47,707 bases of DNA, taken from the NCBI GenBank assembly GCA_038259155.1, contig JBBSPE010000017.1:1-47707 (forward strand), read 5' to 3'. Each line of letters begins with the position of its first letter. The stretch's first letter is position 1. The notes below the pieces were generated by a model. That model saw only the letters and a list, made by a program, of their open reading frames with translations. It made no database searches and was not told the origin of the DNA. The translations under genes and the position numbers were made by a program. Below are positions 7,720 through 16,334 of the stretch, in pieces. This DNA is from JAABRT01 sp038259155. GTDB taxonomy: Bacteria > Gemmatimonadota > Gemmatimonadetes > Gemmatimonadales > Gemmatimonadaceae.

Positions 7720-8652
7720 ATGTTGCTCGTCCTTGGTGCCTCGCATATAATCGGGCGGCACGTTGTTCACGCCCTCCATGCCATGCACACGTCCGTTCGC
7801 GTCCTGGGGGGTGAACCCGGCGACGCATCCGCGTCGGACCTCGGGAACGCGGACGTGGTGCCAGGTGACAGCCGCAACTGGCGCGCCCTGCAGCAAGCTT
7901 TGGTGGGTGTGGACGGCGTGATCTTGATCACGCACGCGCACCCGGAGCAGTCCGCCTATGAGCAACACATCGTGGCGGCGCTGCAGCACGCCGGCGTCAA
8001 TCGGCTGGTCAAACTCTCGAGTGCGGGTGCCGCCGCCGACGCGCCCTTTGCGGTTGGACGATGGCATTGGCAAACGGAGCGCTTGCTGGCGGCCACGCGG
8101 CTCGACTGGACCGTGGTGCGGAGCCATCGGCCCATGCAGCACGTCTACGGCCAGGTTGGTAGCGTGCGTGGCCAGCACACGCTGTACGGTTGCCAGGGCG
8201 ACGGCGCCACGCCGGACGTAGATGCGCGTGACGTGGCGAGCGTACTGGCGACCGTGGCGGCATCGGGCACGCGCGTGCGCGAGGTGCTGCACGTTACCGG
8301 ACCTGTCGCCGTGACCGCCACGGAGTGCGCTGAGGTGCTGGGACGGCAGATGGGCGAACCCGTGGTGTACGTGGATTGCGCGTCGAACGATTTCGTGCAC
8401 GCGCTCATGGCCGGCGGCGTGTCCCAGTGGCGGGCAGAAGACCGCGCGGCGTGGCAGTGCATGGTGGAGCGTGACGCCCTGTCCTCATGCACGAACGTCG
8501 TGCAGGAGGTCACGGGACGACCGGCACGCACCTACGAGGCGTTCGCCGCCGAGTTTGCGGCGTCCATTCGCTACGCACGCTGCCCAGCGCCACGTGATGC
8601 AGCGACCGCGGCGGCGGCGACCGGGGCGCAAGCCTACGCCGCGCCGACCTGA
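7720..8652 (+). CDS. NmrA-like NAD(P)-binding oxidoreductase
   Basis: A 310-residue atypical short-chain dehydrogenase/NmrA-type protein. It starts with a Rossmann nucleotide-binding loop (LVLGASHIIGRHVVHALH), followed by DGVILITHAHPE and a strand NRLVKLSSAGAA typical of the family. The segment LDWTVVRSHRPMQ is the usual NmrA element after the active-site region. Such proteins are NAD(P)-dependent reductases or redox sensors; no substrate can be named. The ATG at 7720 is preceded by a strong ribosome site, AGGAGG, 6 bases upstream of it. It is divergent from the esterase. Its last 19 bases overlap the 3' end of the convergent LytTR regulator gene. Confidence 0.83.
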   Translation: MLLVLGASHIIGRHVVHALHAMHTSVRVLGGEPGDASASDLGNADVVPGDSRNWRALQQALVGVDGVILITHAHPEQSAYEQHIVAALQHAGVNRLVKLSSAGAAADAPFAVGRWHWQTERLLAATRLDWTVVRSHRPMQHVYGQVGSVRGQHTLYGCQGDGATPDVDARDVASVLATVAASGTRVREVLHVTGPVAVTATECAEVLGRQMGEPVVYVDCASNDFVHALMAGGVSQWRAEDRAAWQCMVERDALSSCTNVVQEVTGRPARTYEAFAAEFAASIRYARCPAPRDAATAAAATGAQAYAAPT

Positions 8653-9482
8653 CGCTCCACGCGATCGCGGTAGTGCCGGCTGAGTCGCAGTCGCGCGCCG
8701 TTCTCGAGGATCACCACGTAGTCGCCCGAGAACCACTGCTGCATCTCGCGCACGCGATTCAGATTGACGATGGTGGAGCGGTGAATGCGCGCGAACATGC
8801 GCGGATCGAGCGTCTCCTCGATGTGACTGATGCGTTCGCGAATGGTGTGGGCCGTGGTACCCACATGCAGTCGCACGTAGTTGCGATCGGCTTCTATCCA
8901 GTCGATATCCGCGACCTTGACGAAGAACATGCGGCCGTCATGCTTGACAAGTACACGGCTCGCAAACTGCGACGACGGTGTGCCGTTGCTCGGCATCGCA
9001 GCCATGCCCTGCGGCTCACCGGACGCCACACGTGCGTCGCCAGCCCGGACGCCGCCATCCGACACAAGTCGCACCGTATCGAGCAGCTCGCCAAGGCGAT
9101 CGGCCGCCGAGGCGGCCTGGTGCGCACGTCGGGCGCGGTCGAACGCGGTGCGGAATCGATCGGCATCCACCGGCTTGAGCACATAGTCCACGGCGTGCAC
9201 TTCGAACGCCCGCAGCGCGTGTTCGTCGTACGCGGTGACAAACAGCACCTTGGGCTGCGCCTCGCCGGCAATTTCCTGCAGTACGCCAAACCCGTCGAGT
9301 TCGGGCATCTGCACGTCCAGACACACCACGTCGGGTTGTTGCGCGCGAATGGCCGCCACCGCCTCCACCCCGTTCGCGCACTCGCCGATGACCTCGGCAT
9401 CCGGCTCCGCCTGGACGAGTCGCCGAATGCGCTGGCGGGAAAGTCCTTCATCATCGACAATCAGTACGCGCACCTTGGACAT
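8634..9482 (-). CDS. LytTR-family response regulator
   Basis: A 282-residue two-component regulator. The receiver domain is at about 4-120, with acidic residues at Asp10-Asp11, phospho-acceptor Asp56 in CLDVQMPELDG, the Thr/Ser switch in VTAY, and Lys in YVLKPVD. A variable linker follows, then a LytTR DNA-binding domain at about 180-280 (DIDWIEADRNYVRLHVG; FARIHRSTIVNLNRV). LytTR domains bind direct repeats upstream of target genes. Its partner is very likely the LytS-type kinase encoded divergently at 9707. The ATG at 9482 opens with MSKVRVLIVDDE, the normal start of a receiver domain. Confidence 0.93.
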   Translation of the reverse strand: MSKVRVLIVDDEGLSRQRIRRLVQAEPDAEVIGECANGVEAVAAIRAQQPDVVCLDVQMPELDGFGVLQEIAGEAQPKVLFVTAYDEHALRAFEVHAVDYVLKPVDADRFRTAFDRARRAHQAASAADRLGELLDTVRLVSDGGVRAGDARVASGEPQGMAAMPSNGTPSSQFASRVLVKHDGRMFFVKVADIDWIEADRNYVRLHVGTTAHTIRERISHIEETLDPRMFARIHRSTIVNLNRVREMQQWFSGDYVVILENGARLRLSRHYRDRVERQVGAA

Positions 9483-9706
9483 GCCGCCTCCGCAATTGGT
9501 GGTCGCTTTCGGGTCCGACGAAGCCCGAGAGCAATGCTCCAGCCCTCCGCGGCCGCCTGCCGGTGCCCACTACGGGTGAGCAGCGCGAGAGTTTCTGTGG
9601 TGTGATCAACGCACTCGCCTCGACCGGCCCCGCCCGCTATGCTTGCGTGCATTGGACACCGTCGTGTGACGTATCGTTGCAATCCGGCCCTCTCCGCCTC
9701 GCCCCC

Positions 9707-10900
9707 GTGACGACGACCGCCACTGCTCCTCCCACCCAAGGCTCTGGTCCCGGCCGCACGGTTGCCACGATCATCACGCTCGCAGACGAGGGTCGGCGGC
9801 TGCGTCGATGGACACGCTGGCTCTTTGCGGTCATCTGGCTGGTGCCCGGCACAATCGCCGGAGTGGCGATCTGGCTCACGACCCGCGGCACGGACGGCGC
9901 GGTCGGCCTCGGAGCGGCGCTGGTGTGGCAGCTGGGCTGCTGGATGCTCTGGAGTATCTGGTCCCAAGCCATTCTGTCGCTGATCGATCGGGTGCCGCTC
10001 GAGAGCGGGCGCATGCGCACGTGGTTGATCACGCATGCGAGTGCGTCCGTTGTGGTGGCAGCCGTCGGTACGCTGGCCAACGCCTCACTGGACTGGACGC
10101 TGGCACCGTGGGCGATCGGCGATGTCACGTACGGCGACGCGCTGCGCGGGAGCATGGCCCGCCATCTGGACTTCGAGTTCATGCTCTACTGGGCCGTGCT
10201 CGGCGCCGCGTACATGGTGGAGTTCGCCCGTCGCTATCGCGAACGCGATCGCGCAGCGACGGAGCTGGAGGAACGGCTGTCGCGGCAGCAGCTCGAAGCG
10301 CTGCGCATGCAGCTCAACCCGCACTTCCTGTTCAACGCACTCAACTCCGTGACCGAACTCATGGAGATGGACGTGCGGCAGGCGCAGCGCGCGTTGAGCG
10401 CGGTGAGCGACTTGCTCCGCCTGTCGCTGCGCACGGCTGGCACGCCCACCATACCTCTTTGGCGCGAGATCGAACTCATTGAGCTCTATCTGCAGGTGGC
10501 GCGCGTGCGTTACGGCGACGGCCTGTCCATCGACATCGACGTGGACCCGGCGGCCGTGGACCTGGAGGTCCCCAGTTTCGTGCTGCAGCCACTGGTCGAG
10601 AATGCCCTCAAGCACGGCGTACAACCCGGGCGGTACGATCAGGCCGTGCTCGTGAGCGCGCGCCGGCTCGGCCCCATGCTCGAGCTCGTGGTGGAGGACA
10701 ACGGCCGCGGACTCAAGGGCCGCATCACTGACAGCGGTCGGTTCCTGGCCGCGTCACCCAACATAGACGGGCTCGGCATCGGTCTCACCAACACGCGCAC
10801 CCGTCTTGCCATGATGTACGGCGACCGGTACGCGTTTCGCATGAGCGACGCGCCCGATGGCGGCTGTCGCGTGCAGATTCGGCTCCCGGTACACGGCTGA
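9707..10900 (+). CDS. LytS/YpdA-type sensor histidine kinase
   Basis: A membrane histidine kinase. The N-terminal half has several hydrophobic segments forming about four membrane helices with short loops, and no separate sensor domain. The dimerisation/phospho-acceptor motif is LNPHFLFNALNS, whose His is residue 206 from this start. A GHKL ATPase domain follows with an N-box VENALKHG, then VEDNGRG and GIGLTNTRTRL. This arrangement is the His_kinase family that pairs with LytTR regulators, and the divergent gene encodes one. The frame stays open back to an ATG at 9563, but those 48 residues are not membrane-like. I prefer the GTG at 9707, just ahead of the first helix; no clear ribosome site decides it. 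Confidence 0.88.
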   Translation: MTTTATAPPTQGSGPGRTVATIITLADEGRRLRRWTRWLFAVIWLVPGTIAGVAIWLTTRGTDGAVGLGAALVWQLGCWMLWSIWSQAILSLIDRVPLESGRMRTWLITHASASVVVAAVGTLANASLDWTLAPWAIGDVTYGDALRGSMARHLDFEFMLYWAVLGAAYMVEFARRYRERDRAATELEERLSRQQLEALRMQLNPHFLFNALNSVTELMEMDVRQAQRALSAVSDLLRLSLRTAGTPTIPLWREIELIELYLQVARVRYGDGLSIDIDVDPAAVDLEVPSFVLQPLVENALKHGVQPGRYDQAVLVSARRLGPMLELVVEDNGRGLKGRITDSGRFLAASPNIDGLGIGLTNTRTRLAMMYGDRYAFRMSDAPDGGCRVQIRLPVHG

Positions 10901-10945
10901 GACGAACGCGCTCCCCCATCGCTCGTCGCCGGAGTACAATTCGGC

Positions 10946-11890
10946 ATGCCATCACTCTCCGCTGCCACGCGTATCCGCCGGCGCACGACGCTCTTGCTGA
11001 CCGGCCTGCTCGCGATCTCGCTGACCCTGCCCTCGTCCATCTTCGCCTGGGGTGCCAAAGGGCACCGGCTCGTGGGCGAGGCGGCCAGCCGAGCGCTCCC
11101 CTCCGACATGCCCGCGTTCTTCCGGGGCGCGACCGACCAGCTCGCGTTCCTCAATCCCGAGCCCGACCGCTGGAAGGCCCGCGCGGAACGCGATCTGGAT
11201 CCGGCGCTCGACGGTGCCTTCAACGCCGACCATTTCCTCGATACCGAGCTCGCGCCGCCGGCCGTGCTCGCGGCAGCGATGGCGGCCCCGCATCGCTACG
11301 CGTACATCGACACGCTCCGTGCCGCGGGCGTGAACGCGGTGGACCTCGGCTTCCTGCCCTTCGCCATGCTCGAGCTCACGCAGCGGCTGCGACAGGAGTT
11401 TCGCATGTGGCGCTCCGCACCCGATTCCGCGACCCGTGCGTGGATCGAGGCGCGCATCCTCAACGATGCAGGCATTCTCGGGCACTACGTGGCCGACGCC
11501 TCGAATCCGGCGCACACCACGGTGCACTACAACGGCTGGACCGGCCCGAACCCGAGCGGATACGCCACCGATCGCGCGTTTCACGGGCGCTTCGAAACGG
11601 CCTACGTGCAGGCCAACGTGGAGTTGTCGGACGTGACACCGCGGGTTCGCGCCGTCGCCGAGGTGCTGCCCGATGTACGGAAGGCGCTGATTGCCTACAT
11701 CGCGCGCGGGAACGCCGAGGTGGAGCGGCTGTACGCGCTCGACAAGCAGGATGCCTGGGGCGCCGAGACCAAGTCGGCGGCGAGCAAGGCGTTTGCAGCG
11801 GAGCGTTTGGCAGCGGGCGCCACGATGCTGCGGGACCTCTGGTGGACAGCGTGGATCACGAGCACGGGCACTACGCCGCCGGAGCGGTAG
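10946..11890 (+). CDS. secreted S1/P1-type zinc nuclease
   Basis: A 314-residue member of the S1/P1 nuclease / phospholipase C fold. A signal peptide spans 1-34 and would be cut after SSIFA, leaving Trp35 as the mature N-terminus. In this family the N-terminal Trp binds zinc through its amino group and carbonyl, and here it is followed by the usual WGxxGH (His40). Other metal ligands are visible: HYVAD (His180, Asp184), His190, and FHGRFET (His213, Glu217). Together they form the three-zinc site that cleaves phosphate esters in single-stranded nucleic acids. A possible -10 TACAAT lies at 10935-10940, so close to the ATG that the mRNA may be nearly leaderless; a GGAG at 10931 is the alternative, with long spacing. 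The natural substrate is uncertain. Confidence 0.88.
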   Translation: MPSLSAATRIRRRTTLLLTGLLAISLTLPSSIFAWGAKGHRLVGEAASRALPSDMPAFFRGATDQLAFLNPEPDRWKARAERDLDPALDGAFNADHFLDTELAPPAVLAAAMAAPHRYAYIDTLRAAGVNAVDLGFLPFAMLELTQRLRQEFRMWRSAPDSATRAWIEARILNDAGILGHYVADASNPAHTTVHYNGWTGPNPSGYATDRAFHGRFETAYVQANVELSDVTPRVRAVAEVLPDVRKALIAYIARGNAEVERLYALDKQDAWGAETKSAASKAFAAERLAAGATMLRDLWWTAWITSTGTTPPER

Positions 11891-11948
11891 GGCGGAACGC
11901 GGCGCGCCGCACGCGCCGCTCAGCCGGCAGCACAGAGCCCACGAACCG

Positions 11949-12446
11949 CTACAGCCAGCGTCGCACCTGACGGCGATAGCCGGCATACTCCTCGCCGAAC
12001 AACGCGGCGAGGTATCGTTCCTCGCGCCGGATCACGGCCCAGTACAGAAGGCCGGCCGTGAGCGGCAAGAGAAGGATGCCCCAGCCGTTGGGACGCGCCC
12101 ACGCGTAGGCGAGCTGCACACCGAGGAACGCCACATAGATGGGATTGCGCGAGAGCGCGTAGGGCCCGGACTGCACCACCGCGCGCGTCGGCTTCCAGGG
12201 CTCAACGGGCGTGCGTGCTCGGCGCAGCGTCAGCACCGATGCGCCGGCGGCCGCCAGCGAGGCCACGAGCAGGACAGCGGCCAGAACATATCGCCACGCA
12301 TCGGGCCCCAGCCCGGGGAGCGAGAGCGGACGCCAGGCGCGCGCAGCTTCCGCAAGCAGGATCGCGAGCAGCGGATAGACCGGAGGCGGCAGCAGAATGC
12401 CGGCGGTCCCGGCCGTGGCGGGCTGCTGGGACGCGGAACGGGTCAC
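11949..12446 (-). CDS. isoprenylcysteine carboxyl methyltransferase-like membrane protein
   Basis: A 165-residue integral membrane protein of the ICMT / phospholipid methyltransferase family. It has three or four hydrophobic helices and the conserved C-terminal signature: GPYALSRNPIYVAFLG, then RREERYLAALFGEEYAGY. The Arg-Asn-Pro and Glu-Glu residues form the S-adenosylmethionine-binding region. Bacterial members methylate small hydrophobic or lipid substrates that are mostly unknown. The start is a GTG at 12446 with GAGGG a few bases upstream. It is convergent with the nuclease gene; the 58-base gap holds nothing clear. Confidence 0.85.
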   Translation of the reverse strand: MTRSASQQPATAGTAGILLPPPVYPLLAILLAEAARAWRPLSLPGLGPDAWRYVLAAVLLVASLAAAGASVLTLRRARTPVEPWKPTRAVVQSGPYALSRNPIYVAFLGVQLAYAWARPNGWGILLLPLTAGLLYWAVIRREERYLAALFGEEYAGYRRQVRRWL

Positions 12447-12622
12447 AAGGCCCTCGATGTCGTCACGCGATGAGTGAAATGCTCGACCTGCCGGTGCGCC
12501 GTGTTCACGCCGTCAGGGATCTCCGTACGCTATCGTAGCGGTGCGCTGACTGCGAGGGGCAACGGGATTCGCCAGCATTGAGTGACACGCTCCACTCTTG
12601 CCCTTCAGCACGAGGTCTCGCC

Positions 12623-13516
12623 ATGGTCCGGTCGCTGCTCATTCCCTACGACGGCTCGCGCTTCAGCGAGCGGGCACTCACGTTCGCGGTACCGATCGCG
12701 CTGCAGCATGGCGCGACACTGGTGTTCACCATGGCGCACGCGCTGCCGCCGCGCGTCGAGAACGTCGTGGGCGTAGCGGTGGGAGATCCGGCACACGAAC
12801 GCGACGTGCGCGCGCGCCTCCGCGGCGATCTCGAGCGCGTCGCCAAACGCGTCGCGACAAAGTACCGACTCACCACGGTCACACAGTTCCGGGACGGCGC
12901 CATATCGGATGAGATCTGCGCCGCGGTCGACGAGACCAACTCGGATCTGTTGGTGATGACCACGCACGGTCGCGGTGGGCTCAGCCGTTTGTGGCTGGGC
13001 AGTGTGACCGATTCCGTGCTGCGCCGTGCTCCCGCGCCCATGCTGGTTGTGCGCACGGCACGTCCGTGGGCGCTGACGACCCGCAAAGAGCCGATCTTTC
13101 CGCGCATACTTGTCGCCGTGGACGGTTCGCCCACCTCCGAGCGCGCGATCGAGGAGGCGCTTCGGCTCGCCGGCGACGCACCCGTGCACCTGGTGCTGGT
13201 GCGGGTGGAGGACGCCTCGATGGCGGCGACCACCGAGTCCTGGGTACGGGAGACGATCCAGCAACTCAACGCCGACTATCTGGCGCCGCTCGCCGCGCGC
13301 CATCGAACCGCAACGCATCGCATCACGACGCGCGGCATGGTGCACAGCGACCCCGCCCGCGCGATTCTCGAAGCGGCCAAGGAGGAAAATGCGTTCCTGA
13401 TCGCGGTGGCCACGCATGGTCGCACCGGTGTCCGACGCGCCGTGCTGGGGAGTGTTGCCGACAAGGTCATTCGAGGTTCCCCGATTCCCGTGCTGGTGTG
13501 CCCGCCGGCGCACTGA
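12623..13516 (+). CDS. tandem-domain universal stress protein
   Basis: A 297-residue protein with two UspA domains, at about 1-142 and 155-297. Each starts with a strand and Asp (LLIPYDGSRFSERAL; ILVAVDGSPTSERAI) and ends with the ATP-binding loop (THGRGGLSRLWLGS; THGRTGVRRAVLGS), so both domains probably bind ATP. Usp proteins help cells survive starvation and other stress; the exact task is unknown. I chose the ATG at 12623, which has a GAGGT ribosome site and directly precedes the first strand. The frame also runs back to a TTG at 12578. It is convergent with the pilT-like gene; the 42-base gap contains a short 9-base tandem repeat. Confidence 0.92.
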   Translation: MVRSLLIPYDGSRFSERALTFAVPIALQHGATLVFTMAHALPPRVENVVGVAVGDPAHERDVRARLRGDLERVAKRVATKYRLTTVTQFRDGAISDEICAAVDETNSDLLVMTTHGRGGLSRLWLGSVTDSVLRRAPAPMLVVRTARPWALTTRKEPIFPRILVAVDGSPTSERAIEEALRLAGDAPVHLVLVRVEDASMAATTESWVRETIQQLNADYLAPLAARHRTATHRITTRGMVHSDPARAILEAAKEENAFLIAVATHGRTGVRRAVLGSVADKVIRGSPIPVLVCPPAH

Positions 13517-13518
13517 CG

Positions 13519-13545
13519 GCGCACGGGGCGCACGGGGCGCACGAG
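13519..13545. repeat. three tandem 9-base repeats between convergent genes
   Basis: GCGCACGGG occurs twice in a row, followed by GCGCACGAG, filling most of the gap between the convergent Usp and PilT genes. It is probably a slippage product; no role is apparent. Confidence 0.6.
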
Positions 13546-13558
13546 GATCGATTGGGGC

Positions 13559-15235
13559 TCAGCGACCCTCGCGCTGCCGCTCCATGGCCACCACGTCAAA
13601 GCCCTTGGACTTGAGCCGCTCGGCGAGATTCGCCTTGTCCACCGCCTTGGAGTAGGCCTCCAGCGGATCCACCTCACCCGCGTTCACGAGGTCCATCAGG
13701 GCGTCGTTGAGCAGGATCATGCCCAGACGCTTGTTGGTCTGGATGATGGAGTTGATCTGCACCGTCTTGCCCTCACGAATGAGGTTGCTGACGGCGCTGT
13801 TCACGATCATGATCTCGCGGGCCGCAATGCGTCCACCGCTCGTGCGCTTGAGCAGCGTCTGCGAGACCACGCCCTTGAGCGACTCGGCCAGCATCACGCG
13901 AATCTGTTCCTGCCGATCGGCCGGAAACTGGTCAATGATGCGATCAATCGTGCCGGCCGCCGTGGCGGTGTGCAGCGTACCGAACACCAGATGGCCGGTC
14001 TCCGCGGTTTCGATGGCAATGGCCACCGTCTCGAGGTCACGCAGTTCGCCAACGAGCACCACGTCCGGATCTTCGCGCAGTGCCGCCCGCAGGGCACTCT
14101 TGAAGCTCTTCGTGTGCACCCCGACCTGTCGCTGTGTAATGAGGCACTGCTTGTTCTGATGGACGAACTCGATGGGGTCTTCGATGGTGATGATGTGATC
14201 GTTGCGCGTGCGGTTGATCAGGTCGATCAGTGCGCACATGGTCGTGGACTTTCCGGAGCCCGTGGGACCGGTCACAAGCACGAGACCCTTGCTCAGGTAG
14301 CAGAGCTGGCGCACTTCGGGGCTGATCCCCATCTCGTCCACCGTCACGGTCTCGGACGCGATGGTGCGGAAGACCGCTGCGGTGCCGTTTCGATCCTTGA
14401 GCACGTTCGCGCGGAACCGCGACAAGCCGGCGATCTCGTGCGCAAAGTCGGTATCGGACTGCTCCGCGAACTCGGCTTCGTTGCGCGCGGGCATGGCCGA
14501 GGTCACCATGGCCGTGAGCTCGTTGTCGGTGAGCACCGGTTCATCGCTCATGCGCTCGAGGTCACCGCGCCGGCGAAGAACGGGAGGTTCGCCGACACGC
14601 AGATGCAGGTCGGCGGCACCCGCTTCCACTTGCTTCCGGAGCAAGCGCTCCAGGCGCTCGAGTGCCACCGCCCGACTCGGGAATCCCCCCCACTGGCGAT
14701 CGCTGGCGCGTCGTCCCGGATGGACGCGCTCGTTGAAGACGGAGCCGTCGGCGCGAGTGGTCGTGCCTGCAGTGGCGCTCGTATCCGTGTTGCCGGGGAC
14801 AGCGGCCGCCTCGCGATTGTGCGCTCCGTTCTGATCGGGCTCCGGTAAAGCGCCCTCGGGCGAACTCGTGGTGCGCTCCCCGCCCTGCCGACGATCAAGT
14901 CGCTCCGGCGTGGCCTGCGCATCGGAGTGGCGGCGCGCCAGCACGACCTGCAACGGATGCACGCCGCCGCCTGTGGAGCTCACGTCGAGCCCAACGCGCC
15001 GCCCATCAGAGAGCGAGAGCTCCTCCGGCCAGTCCACGTCATCTGACGTGACATCGGGCCGATGGTTGAGCATGCGCAGGATCTGATCGCGCGCGAGCAC
15101 ATCGCGGCTCACGGGAATGACGCGCGTTCCCTTGCGCAGCACAACCTGTTCGCCCTCTCGCAGGAGCACGTCATCCATGCCCCGCTCATGCAGCGCGTTG
15201 AGGATCGTTTCGAGCGTCGCTGAAATTCGTGTCAT
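13559..15235 (-). CDS. pilT: PilT-like pilus retraction ATPase with extra N-terminal domain
   Basis: A 558-residue type IV pilus retraction ATPase; ordinary PilT has about 345-370 residues. The standard protein is residues ~186-558: an N-terminal domain with AADLHLRVGEPPVLRR, Walker A GPTGSGKST (323-331), an Asp box DHIITIEDPIEF, Walker B DPDVVLVGELRDLETV, and a His box GTLHT. The SNLIREGK segment resembles the AIRNLIRE motif needed for retraction. Ahead of this lie residues 1-104, which look like a degenerate second copy of the PilT N-terminal domain (ILNALHERGMDDVLLREGEQ), and a polar linker at 105-185. Retraction drives twitching motility and DNA uptake. No other pilus genes are in the window. 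Whether it is PilT or PilU in function is not certain. Confidence 0.9.
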   Translation of the reverse strand: MTRISATLETILNALHERGMDDVLLREGEQVVLRKGTRVIPVSRDVLARDQILRMLNHRPDVTSDDVDWPEELSLSDGRRVGLDVSSTGGGVHPLQVVLARRHSDAQATPERLDRRQGGERTTSSPEGALPEPDQNGAHNREAAAVPGNTDTSATAGTTTRADGSVFNERVHPGRRASDRQWGGFPSRAVALERLERLLRKQVEAGAADLHLRVGEPPVLRRRGDLERMSDEPVLTDNELTAMVTSAMPARNEAEFAEQSDTDFAHEIAGLSRFRANVLKDRNGTAAVFRTIASETVTVDEMGISPEVRQLCYLSKGLVLVTGPTGSGKSTTMCALIDLINRTRNDHIITIEDPIEFVHQNKQCLITQRQVGVHTKSFKSALRAALREDPDVVLVGELRDLETVAIAIETAETGHLVFGTLHTATAAGTIDRIIDQFPADRQEQIRVMLAESLKGVVSQTLLKRTSGGRIAAREIMIVNSAVSNLIREGKTVQINSIIQTNKRLGMILLNDALMDLVNAGEVDPLEAYSKAVDKANLAERLKSKGFDVVAMERQREGR

Positions 15236-15573
15236 CGGGTCCCGTCGTGGAGGTCATTCGGGGGACGCGATGGTTCGTGAGGGCGTCACACTTCGCGCCC
15301 GGAATCCGGCACGACTGTCACGATCGGTACACGGTTCCATGCGCTGGCAGGCACGGACGTCACATGGTAACCATGGGTTCCGGCACGTGGGCGAGTGCTG
15401 CGCAGGACAGCACGGCGACGCGCCCACGATACACCCACGAACGCCGGAACACCCCCCTGAAACGCACACGGTCCGCCCCGAAGACGGAGCGGACCATGCG
15501 GCGATCAGGTTTGCAACGAGCGGCAATCGCGGTGCGTGCGATGACCGCGTGCGTTCAGCTTGAAGAGTCGGGA
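15236..15573. other. intergenic region between pilT and tRNA-Ile
   Basis: About 340 bases. Its right part carries the tRNA terminator hairpin (15470-15495). The rest should hold the pilT promoter, but I see no clear hexamers. Short plus-strand frames here have no coding character. Confidence 0.5.
15470..15495 (-). terminator. hairpin terminator downstream of tRNA-Ile
   Basis: On the minus strand GGTCCGCTCCG pairs with CGGGGCGGACC (11 pairs, one G-U) around a four-base loop TCTT, about 80 bases past the tRNA 3' end. The following bases are only weakly T-rich. Confidence 0.55.
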
Positions 15574-15647
<74 letters not shown>

Positions 15648-15754
15648 GACACCTCACCTGACGCCACCTTGGCGAACCAAGTCAGCACCAGACAGACCGG
15701 GAATGGTAACGGCGCGAATCCCTGCCGTCAACAAACCCGGGTTGCCACGGGAAA

Positions 15755-15775
15755 CGGGTGGACAGGTCCCACCCG
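15755..15775 (-). terminator. possible terminator of the poly-Asp protein gene
   Basis: On the minus strand CGGGTGG pairs with CCACCCG around a seven-base loop and is followed by TTTCCC, 12 bases past the stop of the acidic protein gene. The stem is short but G+C-rich. Confidence 0.4.
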
Positions 15776-15787
15776 CCAATCCGGTTG

Positions 15788-16153
15788 TCAGTCTTCGTCG
15801 ACGGGCCGACCAGGGCGATGATCTTCGTCATCCTCCTCGTCGTATTCGTCGTCGAGGTCCGTCAGGTAGTCATCGTCCTCGTCTTCGTCGTCGTCATCGT
15901 CATCATCGTCATCGTCGTCATCATCGACGTCGTCCTCGGCATCGTCGAGGTCGTCTTCTTCGTCGTCGTCGAGATCATCATCGAGATCATCATCGTCGTC
16001 GAAGTCCACGTCATCGTCGCCGGACGCGTCGTCGTCCTCGTCGGCCATGGCGAAGGCGGTGGCTTGGCCGACCGCGCGCGAGTCGGTCGAGTGGGGCACC
16101 TGACGCGCATCGTCCAAGGCATCCCACGACCACGACCCGAACAGCTCCTGCAT
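15788..16153 (-). CDS. poly-aspartate acidic protein
   Basis: A 121-residue protein. The first ~37 residues are ordinary (MQELFGSWSWDALDDARQVP, then an Ala-rich part). Residues 38-111 are almost entirely Asp and Glu, including an unbroken run of about 13 Asp; the end is HRPGRPVDED. The ATG at 16153 has GGAG at a suitable distance. The frame upstream to 16420 overlaps no family and reads like non-coding sequence. Such a strongly charged tail could bind Ca2+ or basic proteins, or mimic DNA, but this is inference. The coding DNA is a GAT/GAC-rich simple repeat prone to length change. The long plus-strand frame across it (15758-16516) is only the reverse reading of the repeat. Confidence 0.65.
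   Translation of the reverse strand: MQELFGSWSWDALDDARQVPHSTDSRAVGQATAFAMADEDDDASGDDDVDFDDDDDLDDDLDDDEEDDLDDAEDDVDDDDDDDDDDDDDEDEDDDYLTDLDDEYDEEDDEDHRPGRPVDED
15826..16045. repeat. GAT/GAC (ATC/GTC) simple-sequence tract
   Basis: About 220 bases built mainly from trinucleotides GTC, ATC and TCG on the plus strand. They encode the poly-Asp tail on the minus strand. Mixed synonymous codons suggest the run is old enough to have diverged or is kept by selection. Confidence 0.75.
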
Positions 16154-16334
16154 GAGCGGAATCTCCAGAAGAGTGACTGTACGATGGCGGCGAGCGACGC
16201 ACCGGAAGCGGGCGCCGAGCCGAGCATCCGACCCGCGGCACACACGAGCATTTCGCGTCGTGCACGGTATCGACCGACAGTATCGGCTGGTTGGCGTCAG
16301 CCCGCAACTGGGGGGCGGAGAAATGAACCGCGAT

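Noticed and set aside
13519..13545. Attachment site or mobile-element end
   Set aside because: Only a short tandem repeat; no integrase or transposase is nearby.
15826..16045. CRISPR array
   Set aside because: The tract is a trinucleotide repeat with no spacers; no cas genes are in the window.
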